Below, in pieces: positions 18,550 to 27,400 of a stretch of DNA of 64,000 nt (the stretch's first letter is position 1; every line of letters begins with the position of its first letter). Below the pieces are notes generated by a model. It did not search any database, was not told where the DNA came from, and saw only the letters and a list, made by a program, of their open reading frames with translations. The DNA is taken from positions 55,339 to 119,338 of the forward strand of contig CALMSX010000045.1 of assembly GCA_937872515.1 (NCBI GenBank), in the 5' to 3' direction. Origin of the DNA: an uncultured Bacteroidota bacterium. GTDB lineage: Bacteria > Bacteroidota > Bacteroidia > Chitinophagales > Saprospiraceae. Both the position numbers and the translations under genes were made by a program.

Positions 18550-19584
18550 TTACTTTTCTCCTCCCTCCAACACTTTTTGTAGGTAAGATAAGGTGAAGTC
18601 TTCCTGCGCGATAAAGGGCCATCGCTGTTTGTGTCTTTCTGCAAGATATTCCTGCTCTGTCTGCCCCGGGGTAGGTATCAGTATGGCCGGACAGCCCGTT
18701 ACTGCAAGGTCTGCAAGGGTGCTATATCCACTTCTGCATACAACAAGAGCAGAGGTATTCATCAATAGGTTAATGTGTTCGGCATCCGCCAGATGGATTA
18801 CCTCCCAATGTGCAGGAAGGTTAGGGGCTGCGGCTTGGTCAGTGCCTCTTACAAGGCTTACTGCATATTCCTTTAACCCAGCCAGTTCTTTGATCAGCAA
18901 TGCCTCTAACAAGCTTCTCTGTGGCTCCGGACCCGATAAGATCAAGCTGATCTTTTTTTCGACCATTCTGTCCCCACTTTTCATTTGAGAACACAGCCCG
19001 ATCCAATCCACTTCAGGTTTTTCAAAATCGGCCTTGCTCAAATTCCCCGACAAATACCACTGTGCATCATCAGGCACCCACACCTTTTGAAATCGACGAA
19101 TATACCAATGGTTTACACGTTTAAACAACCATCGCACAAAGGTATTGGGGTGATGGGGTTCGAGTTGATGACTTATGAAAATAGAAGTACAGGCAGGATG
19201 ATAACAGCCGGGTCTGTTGTCTGAAATTATGCAGTCATATCCGTGGTTGTCATATAAATGCGCCACTGCCTTGTTTTCATTGAGGATGGCTTTATGGATA
19301 GACCAGGCTTGCAAAATCATATTCTGCACAATAGAGGGTCGGGGATAACGGATTCCATAAGCAGGCAGTTCTTTCGTCTGTAAGTCCGGAAAGGTGCGGC
19401 GAAGAAGTGCCAGGGGCATGCCGTCTGAAGCGAGGGTAATTTCATTGCCTTTTTGCAGCAAGGCTTCAATCACCGGGATGCTGCGGCTTGCATGGCCAAG
19501 ACCCCAGTTGAGCACACAATACAATATTTTTTGGTGAGAAGGAAAATGCTGTGTTACCAGCCTGTCTGTGGACCCGATTTTCAA
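18550..19584 (-). CDS. Glycosyltransferase (GT28/MurG-like fold)
   Basis: A 344-residue predicted GT-B glycosyltransferase. The N-terminal strand-loop KILYCVLNWGLGHASRS (about 19-35) carries the Gly-rich donor/acceptor loop with the GHASR motif seen in MurG-like enzymes. Late in the protein, VCRSGYSTLADLAVTGCPAILIPTPGQTEQEYLAERHKQ is the nucleotide-sugar site. Its substrate is not evident. The start is a TTG that overlaps the porQ stop (TTGA); no better start precedes the conserved first strand. It appears coupled to porQ in one operon. Confidence 0.85.
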   Translation of the reverse strand: MKIGSTDRLVTQHFPSHQKILYCVLNWGLGHASRSIPVIEALLQKGNEITLASDGMPLALLRRTFPDLQTKELPAYGIRYPRPSIVQNMILQAWSIHKAILNENKAVAHLYDNHGYDCIISDNRPGCYHPACTSIFISHQLEPHHPNTFVRWLFKRVNHWYIRRFQKVWVPDDAQWYLSGNLSKADFEKPEVDWIGLCSQMKSGDRMVEKKISLILSGPEPQRSLLEALLIKELAGLKEYAVSLVRGTDQAAAPNLPAHWEVIHLADAEHINLLMNTSALVVCRSGYSTLADLAVTGCPAILIPTPGQTEQEYLAERHKQRWPFIAQEDFTLSYLQKVLEGGEK

Positions 19585-20636
19585 GAACCTGACTTTCTTT
19601 TAAATCTATCGAGATTGGTAACCAAGCTCAGGTGGTTGGTAGCCCCGGCCAGATGGTAGTATCCTAAACCATAGTCAATGCCTATCTGCTTGATTTTAAG
19701 TCCAAAGCCAAGGCTAAATCCTGCCATACTTCTAAATGTTGACAGGTTGAGTTCCTGTCTGCGCTGGTGGTTGTAGGCAGCCCTTATTTTGAAACCCTCT
19801 GTTTTGCCCAATGACAGCTCCATATTAAACATGAAGTGCCGAAAAAAATTATCAGCAGCTGCTGCAAAAGCACTCTCCTTTTTGACTTCTCCGAACAAGT
19901 CGGTCTCTTCTACTGCGCTGGGGTCATCATAACGCACATCCCACTGTTGAAGCTGATGGGCGATAATGGAAAATCGCAAAGGCAGGTGGCTCAACCTTTT
20001 GGTTAATGCTATTTGAATATCAAGTGGGGCACTCAACGCAGAGGCGTTGTAAGTAGAAATCTCTCCCCCCAGATTTCGAACCAAAAATGTTACAGCCATT
20101 TTTTGATCCGGATTCTCATATTGTAAGGCAAGGTCTGCCGCCATTCCAAAACTTTGATAGGTCTCAAGATGAGAGAAGACGGATTTGATTTGAAGTCCTG
20201 CGGTTATTCGCTCATTGAGTCGACGACCCAGTCCAAGACCAATGTATTGTTCTGATGCGGTAAAGCTACCCAGGCTTTCGTCTCTTTCGGTGGTCCATTT
20301 AAAATCGCCATACGACATATAGCCTACAGATAGTTGAGTAGTAATTCCCCATTTCTCTATGTGGTGTCCATAAGCAGCACTGCCATTGGATATGCCGGCA
20401 AAATGAAAATTATGATTAAAAGCCAGGCTTCGGTGGTGAGCCGGATTTAAGTTAGAAGGGTTGTAAACACTGAGGTTAATATCATCATCTCTAAGTACAG
20501 GTGCAATTCCTCCCAAGCCGGTAATACGGGCCGATGGGGGTAGTGATAAAAATTCATAGGTAAACTTCCTACCTGTCTGTGCTGACACGTTAAGGGTAGT
20601 GAGGAGGACTACAAAAATGAGTTTACCTGCTTTCAT
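19581..20636 (-). CDS. porQ: Type IX secretion system protein PorQ
   Basis: A 351-residue outer-membrane beta-barrel of the PorV/PorQ group. PorQ works with the PorU-PorV-PorZ attachment machinery that processes and anchors T9SS cargo. The signal peptide is MKAGKLIFVVLLTTLNVSAQ. The mature start FTYEFLSLPPSARITGLGG is the conserved family entry, followed by many amphipathic strands and a final aromatic stretch. An ATG 21 bp upstream would overlap the previous gene and lengthen the signal peptide; the ATG at 20636 is preferred. It fits the several T9SS cargo proteins in the window. Confidence 0.88.
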   Translation of the reverse strand: MKAGKLIFVVLLTTLNVSAQTGRKFTYEFLSLPPSARITGLGGIAPVLRDDDINLSVYNPSNLNPAHHRSLAFNHNFHFAGISNGSAAYGHHIEKWGITTQLSVGYMSYGDFKWTTERDESLGSFTASEQYIGLGLGRRLNERITAGLQIKSVFSHLETYQSFGMAADLALQYENPDQKMAVTFLVRNLGGEISTYNASALSAPLDIQIALTKRLSHLPLRFSIIAHQLQQWDVRYDDPSAVEETDLFGEVKKESAFAAAADNFFRHFMFNMELSLGKTEGFKIRAAYNHQRRQELNLSTFRSMAGFSLGFGLKIKQIGIDYGLGYYHLAGATNHLSLVTNLDRFKRKSGS

Positions 20637-20640
20637 ACAT

Positions 20641-21258
20641 CTATTCTTTATCTTCATACCCTTCTTTTAGCCATGTAGTTCTGCAAATTCTTAAAGAATC
20701 ACACATCATGGTTTTAACCAAAACCCCGGTACTGTCAAAACGTTCCAACAAACCAAATTCCTGGTCACCATTGCGATAGGTGCCCTTCCATTTTATTTTG
20801 CCATTCTTGTAATACTCTTCAAAGGGTCCATTTTCTTCTCCATCTGTAAAGGTTACTACTTCCTGTAAGGATCCGTCTTCATTGAATTTTTTGAAGGTCC
20901 CGTTCAAGGCATTGTTTTTATTCACGGCGTCAATCATCAGTTTTCCAGATGGGTAATACACCCTGTGATAACCGTTGAGCTGGCCATTGACAAACTGACT
21001 TTCTGATTCCATCTGGCCGGTTACATAAAACAACTTGCGTACCCCATTGGGCTTACCATGCTCAAAACTGGCTTCTTCTGCTACACCTCCTTCCAGGTGA
21101 TAACGCAAATAGGTACCATGGTTTTTACCGTCCTTGTCTTTGTAAATCTCTTCTTTGAGTTCCCCGGTTTCATAGTACGTTTTTTCAGGCCGATTGCAGG
21201 AACACAACCACAATGCCGACAGCAGAAGGATATAGTGAAAAAGAGGAGGTGTTTTCAT
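20641..21258 (-). CDS. MORN/YwqK-type repeat lipoprotein
   Basis: A 205-residue lipoprotein. The signal peptide has lipobox LCSC (Cys about 21). The body is a series of about 23-residue YwqK/MORN repeats with the pattern Y-x-x-G-x-(L/M)-x-x-E (YYETGELKEE, YVTGQMESES, YYPSGKLMID, YYKNGKIKWKG). Related proteins are often labelled toxin-antitoxin system YwqK antitoxins, but no toxin partner is present and a cell-envelope role is more likely given the lipobox. It ends 4 bp before the chosen porQ start and probably heads that operon. The ATG at 21258 was chosen over a longer frame because it starts the signal peptide. Confidence 0.82.
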   Translation of the reverse strand: MKTPPLFHYILLLSALWLCSCNRPEKTYYETGELKEEIYKDKDGKNHGTYLRYHLEGGVAEEASFEHGKPNGVRKLFYVTGQMESESQFVNGQLNGYHRVYYPSGKLMIDAVNKNNALNGTFKKFNEDGSLQEVVTFTDGEENGPFEEYYKNGKIKWKGTYRNGDQEFGLLERFDSTGVLVKTMMCDSLRICRTTWLKEGYEDKE

Positions 21259-21364
21259 GCCTTTATAGGAATTGACTAAGTAACGCACATAACGGGGTGC
21301 ATGTTGTTGTAAAAATAGCAAAAGCCATAGACATTGTTAAAACATTTTATGTGTCGGTTCCATC

Positions 21365-21393
21365 TTGTATTAAGAAATTTTCTAATATATTTG
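21365..21393 (+). promoter_or_regulatory. Bacteroidota promoter for glycosyltransferase gene
   Basis: TTG at 21365-21367 and TATATTTG at 21386-21393 are separated by 18 bp, matching the -33/-7 arrangement of the phylum. The -7 element ends 19 bp before the ATG. Confidence 0.5.
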
Positions 21394-21412
21394 TGCCAAC
21401 TTTAAAGGGTAC

Positions 21413-22528
21413 ATGAAAAAAGTCCTAATTGTCTATAAAATATATTCTGACGAGGAATCTACAAAAGGGATTCTTCGCAAAATGTTGGAGCAAGCCAGAT
21501 CACTGGAGCGCCTTGGTGCTTCTGTTGACATGGTCAATCTCCACTCCAAAGGGGTTCAGGTAGACGGTAAGTTGTTTGTGCTCAAGTCGCTACATACACC
21601 AGGTGCCCGCCACCGTTTTGAAATGTTCGACTTTTTTGCCAATCTCAAGACCCTGCCCAAGCTGGAAACCTACGATGTAGTGTACATCCGCTATAGCCCA
21701 CTGGCACTTGGTCTACTGGGCTTGCTCAAGCACCTCAAAAAGATCAATCCCAAGGTAAAAATTTTCCTTGACCTCGCTACCTATCCTTACATCCATGAAT
21801 ATAAAGGTCTTAAAAAACTGGTGGCACAGGTCATTTCTTATCGACATAAGTACTTGAAAAAATACATCCACCGCATCATAACGGTGGGTAGCGATTCCAA
21901 TATTTGGGGCATTCCGGTTGTAGCCATCAAAAATGCCATCGATCCTGAATCGTATAAACTCAAAAATTCGGTCAGTGTACCAGGCGTCATCCGACTCATT
22001 CTGGTAAGTACCTTCTGGCACTGGCACGGTATCGACCGACTCATCAATGGCCTGATTCACTATATGGCCAACAAGCCAAAATATACGGTGTATCTCACCC
22101 TGATAGGCGAAGGCGCAGAATTGTCAAAAATCAGAGAACTGGCAGATCACCCAACAGTAAAAGAAAATATATTTTTCTTTCCCTCTGCCTATGGTGGAGA
22201 ACTCAATCAGTTTTTCGACCAGGCAGATATCGCCATTGGCACCCTTGCTGTAGACCGCATCAACCTCACCGAATGTTCGGCCCTCAAGCACAGGGAATAC
22301 GGTGCCAGAGGCATTCCATTTGTTTATGCCGGCAGCGATAAATCATTTGATGACAAAGACTTTGTGCTGAGCCTGCCACTTGCTGAAAAAGATGTCGACT
22401 TTACCCTCATCGAAAAGTTTTATGAGCGACTTACAGCCCAACCTGCTCAGTTTACACCTACTGCTATTAAGGAGAGGGTGAATAAGGATTTGAGTTGGGA
22501 GTCGCAGTTGGGATTTATTTTGGAATAG
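21413..22528 (+). CDS. Glycosyltransferase, GT4-like
   Basis: A 371-residue predicted GT-B glycosyltransferase. The N-terminal domain starts MKKVLIVYKIYSDEESTKG. The second half holds a GT4-type core: VIRLILVSTFWHWHGIDRLI (acceptor-side linker), LIGEGAEL, and ECSALKHREYGARGIPFVYAG, where the EYGA.G.P stretch replaces the usual E-AMA-G-P nucleotide-sugar motif. The substrate cannot be told; surface polysaccharide is the likely context. It is monocistronic and has its own promoter. A short heptamer array follows directly after the stop. Confidence 0.85.
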   Translation: MKKVLIVYKIYSDEESTKGILRKMLEQARSLERLGASVDMVNLHSKGVQVDGKLFVLKSLHTPGARHRFEMFDFFANLKTLPKLETYDVVYIRYSPLALGLLGLLKHLKKINPKVKIFLDLATYPYIHEYKGLKKLVAQVISYRHKYLKKYIHRIITVGSDSNIWGIPVVAIKNAIDPESYKLKNSVSVPGVIRLILVSTFWHWHGIDRLINGLIHYMANKPKYTVYLTLIGEGAELSKIRELADHPTVKENIFFFPSAYGGELNQFFDQADIAIGTLAVDRINLTECSALKHREYGARGIPFVYAGSDKSFDDKDFVLSLPLAEKDVDFTLIEKFYERLTAQPAQFTPTAIKERVNKDLSWESQLGFILE

Positions 22529-22537
22529 TTGGGGGGC

Positions 22538-22579
22538 AATTTCGAATGTCGAATTACGAATTACGAATTGTGCGTTGTG
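22538..22579. repeat. Heptamer array C (AATTTCG/AATGTCG/AATTACG words)
   Basis: Six units in phase directly after a gene end: AATTTCG, AATGTCG, AATTACG twice, AATTGTG, CGTTGTG. The first words are the same as those of array A, 5.4 kb away. Confidence 0.75.
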
Positions 22580-22634
22580 CGTGCCTAAAATAGGTTGACA
22601 GATTTTAGTAGATTAATAATCAAATGTTGGCAAA

Positions 22635-22718
22635 TCGTTGACGGTGAGCGGTAAGCGGTTGACAGTTGTCTGTGAGCGGTAAGCGGTAAGCGGTTGACCG
22701 TCGGCAGTAAGCGGTTGA
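22635..22718. repeat. Heptamer array D (CGGTAAG/CGGTTGA words) behind tRNA-Phe
   Basis: Twelve 7-bp units in exact phase: TCGTTGA, CGGTGAG, CGGTAAG (3), CGGTTGA (3), and variants CAGTTGT, CTGTGAG, CCGTCGG and CAGTAAG. It begins just past the tRNA-Phe terminator on the downstream side of that gene. Confidence 0.85.
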
Positions 22719-22720
22719 GA

Positions 22721-22754
22721 AATAAAAAAAGGAACAGTCAACGACCATTCCTTT
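22721..22754 (-). terminator. Rho-independent terminator of tRNA-Phe
   Basis: On the minus strand AAAGGAA pairs with TTCCTTT around a 13-nt loop and runs into seven or more T, 8 nt after the mature 3' end of the tRNA. It separates the tRNA from heptamer array D. Confidence 0.75.
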
Positions 22755-22761
22755 GATTTTG

Positions 22762-22834
22762 TGGTACCTCCCGGACTTGAACCGGGGACACACGGATTTT
22801 CAGTCCGATGCTCTACCAACTGAGCTAAGGTACC
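22762..22834 (-). tRNA. tRNA-Phe (GAA)
   Basis: A complete 73-nt cloverleaf on the minus strand: acceptor GGTACCT/AGGTACC, D-arm TAGCTCAGTTGGTAGAGCA, anticodon loop CTGAAAA with anticodon GAA closed by TCGGA/TCCGT, and T-arm CCCGG-TTCAAGT-CCGGG. The CCA end is not encoded (the discriminator A is followed by CAAAAT), so CCA must be added after transcription. Confidence 0.97.
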
Positions 22835-22925
22835 CCACTTTTAAAAAGTTTTGCAAAGATAAAAGATTTTCAAAACCTGTGGTGAAAAATTGCAATAATT
22901 TCAAAAAAACGTGTCATCTGCCCGA

Positions 22926-23699
22926 CTATCTCTTTGATTTGGGGAACTTTTTATTGATTTTCAACGACTTGTAATTTTGCATGGAAGTAATTTCCCGGAT
23001 CACGGTGCTGGCTACCCAAAGGCCAAAAAGAGCGGGCATGTAAGAAATGGTACCGTAATAAGATCTTTTGTAATTGGTGCCATCTGTGTATTTGAGGGCT
23101 TCTTTGTGTTGGAGTTCATCCGAATAAATGGCAGTGATTCCCCGGCCGGCCCCCCGATGTCTCATTTGTTTTCTTACTTTTTGGGCAAAGCGGCAGTCGT
23201 GGGTGTCAAACAGATCGGCTACGGCCATCCTTGAGGGGTCGGTTTTACCGCCGGCGCCCATCGAACTGACAACTCTGAGGCCTGATTTATATGCCAATTC
23301 CAATAAAGTCAGCTTGGGTTGGAAAGAATCTATACAGTCGAGTACAAAATCGTATTGACCGGATTCAAGGAGGTTTTGCATATCACCGGGCGTCATAAAA
23401 TGGTCCACCGCCAAAAGGTCCAGGCCTGGGTGGATGTCTCGAAACCGTTCTTCCAACAACCTGGCCTTGCCCATACCAATGGTGCTGTGCAGGGCCTGCA
23501 ACTGTCTGTTGATGTTGGTCCGATCTACTTTATCGCCGTCTACCATGGTAAGGTGACCAATACCTGCACGAACCAGAAACTCACCTGCAAATGAGCCCAC
23601 TCCCCCCAGACCAACCAGCAAGATTCTGGCTTTCGACAGGTGCAGGGTAGCCTCATCACCAATGAGCAGTGTTGTGCGTTCTAACCAGGGGAAGGTCAT
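22926..23699 (-). CDS. tcdA: tRNA threonylcarbamoyladenosine dehydratase, ThiF/E1-like
   Basis: A 257-residue E1-like enzyme of the TcdA/CsdL family, which cyclises t6A37 of tRNAs to ct6A using ATP. Starting at the ATG overlapping the upstream stop (ATGA) gives the normal family N-terminus MTFPWLERTTLLIG. The nucleotide-binding loop is LLVGLGGVGSFAGE (about 26-39), with DGDKVDRTNINRQ as the adenylation site and DCIDSFQPK following. The C-terminal YYGTISYMPALFGLWVAS is a membrane-like helix typical of the family. It is translationally coupled to the TatD-like gene. Confidence 0.92.
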   Translation of the reverse strand: MTFPWLERTTLLIGDEATLHLSKARILLVGLGGVGSFAGEFLVRAGIGHLTMVDGDKVDRTNINRQLQALHSTIGMGKARLLEERFRDIHPGLDLLAVDHFMTPGDMQNLLESGQYDFVLDCIDSFQPKLTLLELAYKSGLRVVSSMGAGGKTDPSRMAVADLFDTHDCRFAQKVRKQMRHRGAGRGITAIYSDELQHKEALKYTDGTNYKRSYYGTISYMPALFGLWVASTVIREITSMQNYKSLKINKKFPKSKR

Positions 23700-24370
23700 T
23701 GTTTCCATTGAAATAAATCGCTGCAGTTTTGGTACATCTGCCAACGGAGTGCAAAAATATCGATTTTGCGCAATTCTGCCATCAATGCATATCTGCCCCT
23801 GATATCGACCCTATGGTCACTATCGGTTTCAAGGTAAAAACTGTCCATCGGGAGGAAATGAAGCATGTCTGTAAAACTGGCATTCATACCCGGAAAAGGA
23901 CTTACCGAAACACCAATGCCTTCGTCCAGCAATTGACGGGTAAGGATGACATTGCGCCGATAGCCATGGATCACCCATTTGGTATCGCGCCACTGTTTTC
24001 GGATCTGCAACAAACGATCAAATTGGCGAACACAATGGATGATAACGGGCAAGCGGAGTGCTTTTGCGATTGTAAGCTGAGCTTCAAAGTTTTGTTCCTG
24101 AATTTCTCTGGCGGCTCCTTTTAATCCATCGAGGCCACACTCTCCGAGGGCCAGGCATCTGGGATGATTTGACAGCGCAATACTCAACTCATCCAGGGCT
24201 TCTTTGGTAAGAACTTCGTGCAGCCACCAGGGGTGATAACCCAGGGTTAACCAATCTGTTTCATTTTTGATTTGCTGGTGCATGGATATAATTTCCATTA
24301 CATCATCCTCGCCGTTGTGCACGGCCTTATGGGTGTGAAAATCTATGTATGGCCTTTCTTGCCGGATCAT
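23696..24370 (-). CDS. TatD family hydrolase
   Basis: A 224-residue member of the TatD metal-dependent hydrolase family (TIM barrel, amidohydrolase superfamily). Some members are 3'-5' DNases and others D-aminoacyl-tRNA deacylases. Metal ligands are visible: DFHTHK (near the N-terminus), ECGLD (about 95), IHCVRQ (His about 127), HGYRR, and a late ETDSD. It is shorter than the usual about 260 residues. I chose the ATG at 24370 because the longer frame would run into the terminator of the M36 gene. It overlaps tcdA by 4 bp. Confidence 0.85.
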   Translation of the reverse strand: MIRQERPYIDFHTHKAVHNGEDDVMEIISMHQQIKNETDWLTLGYHPWWLHEVLTKEALDELSIALSNHPRCLALGECGLDGLKGAAREIQEQNFEAQLTIAKALRLPVIIHCVRQFDRLLQIRKQWRDTKWVIHGYRRNVILTRQLLDEGIGVSVSPFPGMNASFTDMLHFLPMDSFYLETDSDHRVDIRGRYALMAELRKIDIFALRWQMYQNCSDLFQWKQ

Positions 24371-24401
24371 CAACAAGGATAAGATGTTTTGCTGAGAATG
24401 C

Positions 24402-24439
24402 AAAAAAAAAGGCAGGCCCAAATGAATCGGCCTGCCTTT
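24402..24439 (-). terminator. Rho-independent terminator of the M36 metallopeptidase gene
   Basis: Perfect 11-bp stem AAAGGCAGGCC/GGCCTGCCTTT with a 10-nt loop, followed on the minus strand by a T run, 20 bp after the stop codon. Confidence 0.9.
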
Positions 24440-24459
24440 CTATTAGTCTGACATGTTTA

Positions 24460-27400
24460 TTATCGAATTACTATCTTCTGTACACCAATGCCGTCTGCTG
24501 TTTGAACCTGCACAAGGTAAACACCAGATTGGAAGGTGTGGGTAAGAATGGTCTGAACATTTCTACCTTCATTGATTTTTACCGATTGTTTGTAAACCAG
24601 CTTACCATCAAGGGTAGTCACCTGGAAATTAGCTGCCCCGGCCTTTGCTGCTTCCAACTCTACGACCATGTAGTCGTGCGCCGGATTGGGATAAACCGCA
24701 TAATTAATCCTGTTGGTTACGTCTTTTGATGATACAATGCCATCACTGTCAATTACAATCTTCCTGATCTCAGAGCAAGAACCGTTTTCATTGTCTGCAT
24801 TGGTCACACAGGCTACGGTTTCATATACCAAGAGGTCCATTACTTCCACATCATCGATAAACCAACCTCTGAGTACCTTGCTGGAAACACCACCTTCTGG
24901 ATTGGATCCAAAACGGAACCTGATTTTGATGGTCTGTCCCTTCCATGGTGTAAGATCGAGGTAGGTATCAATGAACTGGTCATTGGTTGTACCAGAAAAA
25001 CCTCTTAAGGATGGAATGGCAAAGGTACCATAGGATAATTCATTGTTGTAACCATTTTTGATAAAGCCATCTCTGATGATCTGCCATACATTACCACCAT
25101 CTGTGGACACTTCGAGGAAACCACCATCAACCCCTATTTCAGTGTCGAAGCGATGCCAGAAACGAAGTGCAGGGTTCTGACCTACAATATCAAAATCAGG
25201 AGAGATCAGGTATTGATCTACTTCTGTTTCTTCCTCATAAATATAGAAAGCCGTTTCACCTGATTTGTAAGCCACATCTGTCTGGAACCAGCTACTGGTG
25301 CCCTTGGATCCATCGAGATTCCAGCTGTCTTCAAAACCTTCGAAACCATAGATGGCCAGGGTTAGAGATTTTTTATCTACGGCCCTCATTTTATAGGTGA
25401 TGTTGTTGCTCTGATTGAATACTACTTCTCCTAAACTTAATTTGACATCACTGCCCACAACGGTAGCCGGTACGGAGGCAGAACCATCAACATAGGTAAA
25501 GTCCGGAGGCATGTTGTCGGTGACCACTACTCCACTTTGGGCTGCTGGTATATGACTTACTGTCGACATAGATACCGTAACTTCCTCTCCTGGTTTAACC
25601 AGAGGCAGGTTGTCTTTGTTGATTTTCAACTTAGCGATGGCGTATGGGTTGGTATCAAAGTTTTCTACCCCATCATTAAAGTTGTTTGCATCACCACCAT
25701 CGGCATAGAAGCCCAAACCTCTTCTGGCAAATACATCCCAAATGGTATATCCGTTGACACCTCCAAACAAAAGGCTGTCTGCCGCTAAGATGGCGTCTCT
25801 TCCCCTGATGAAGCCGGGATTACAGCCTTGCATCTTCATAGCCTGGATCACCAATGAGAGCGTTTTCGCATTTCCGGATTCAAAATTTCTCCAGTTGGCA
25901 TCGTAACCGTATTTATCAACAAGGGCCCAGTACAGATCCCAAAGACAGTCGGTCCAGATTTCACCTCTAGCATGACATCCGTTGCACGGAGCATTTGTTT
26001 CAGTTCCTTTGATATCATCAAAAGTTTGAGGGTTTACGGTCATATCAGTTGAATATGGAAAACGCCTGATACCACCGCCTGATGTAGGTTCACCCTGGGC
26101 ATAAGTACCAATACCTCTCACGTCACTGCCTTTATCACCTGGCTCAACTGTTGTAATTAAGCTGAAAAAGTCGCTCCAGCCTTCTCCCATCTGTTCTCCA
26201 TTGCTCAAACATCCGGAGTTGGCTGGACCACCTGTAAGTCTGGTAGAAATACCGTGTCCAAACTCATGGGCTATGATGCCATTGTCAAAGGCTCCATCCA
26301 AAAATCGAGGTCCTCCTGAAGTAGCCTCCTGTATGGTCATAACCACATCTACACCATTATTTAATTGCAATCGTATTTTGTCACAGTCTGATTTTTTTAG
26401 AAATACAGAAACAATATTATCAGGTGAAATAGCACCTGCTGTCATATTGCTGATCTCTTCTCCATTACCACCATTGACACCTGAAATATTACAGATGATA
26501 ACCGCAATGGCTCCCTTGTCTTCAGCCAATTTTGCTTTTTGACTAAAGTTGCATAGTCCTCTGTCGATGAGTGCAATTTTGCCTGTAAGGTCTGTGGTAA
26601 TGTTTTTACAGCATGCAGTAGGATTAGACAGATCGGTATCTTTTGCAATCACAACGCTACCAGTAATAGCTGGCTCAGTTGAAAGCGGTACAGGGTTACC
26701 GAAATCGGCGGTGCCATAACTTTCTATAAATCCTTTGATGGCATCCGGACTATCAATCCTTAATCCACCTCCCGGTGAGGTCCACAAAAACATCTGCATT
26801 CTTCCATTTCCACCATCAGCAGGAGTAGAAAAGTTGGCATTGTCTGTTTTAGGCGGGGTCACACTGAATCCGTCAAAAGCCTGGGCTAAAACGTAATCAT
26901 TGCCGTTGCCTTTGTTGGTGTAGTTTTTAGTTTGGAAGTTGCCCCATTCTTCATTGAATCCATAGAGTGCAGAAATATCGTGCATCATATTGACCATGTA
27001 AAACAAGTTGGTCTGGGCGGCTGCAGGACTCTCTACTGGTTCTTTACTTTTATCATGGGCAAAGTCAAAGACCAGGGCTGATCCACCATCTGGTTGAGCC
27101 ACATCTGCATCGACGTCATCGTCATCATTTTTATCAGCATAAGCATTTACGTTGTTACCCCTGGTAATGGTATATTCGGGTCCATCAACACCATTGGTAT
27201 CGTGCCAGCCGAAAGGAGATACCTCGGGAAAGTGAGGATCTGTGATCAATGTATGACTGCCGTGGCTTGGACTTTCTGCCGGAAGGGCATAAACCCGGTA
27301 AGTTGCGGTGCCACTCAGGGCTTCGTCCACTTTTACATTGTGGCTTTGCATCTGGCTATAGGCGTGGGCCTCACATTTTTCATGTTTGGCATATTTTCCA

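Noticed and set aside
20641..21258. YwqK-type protein as the antitoxin of a toxin-antitoxin pair
   Set aside because: It has a lipobox and no toxin-like partner gene; the repeats are generic MORN-type, so the envelope-lipoprotein reading is preferred.
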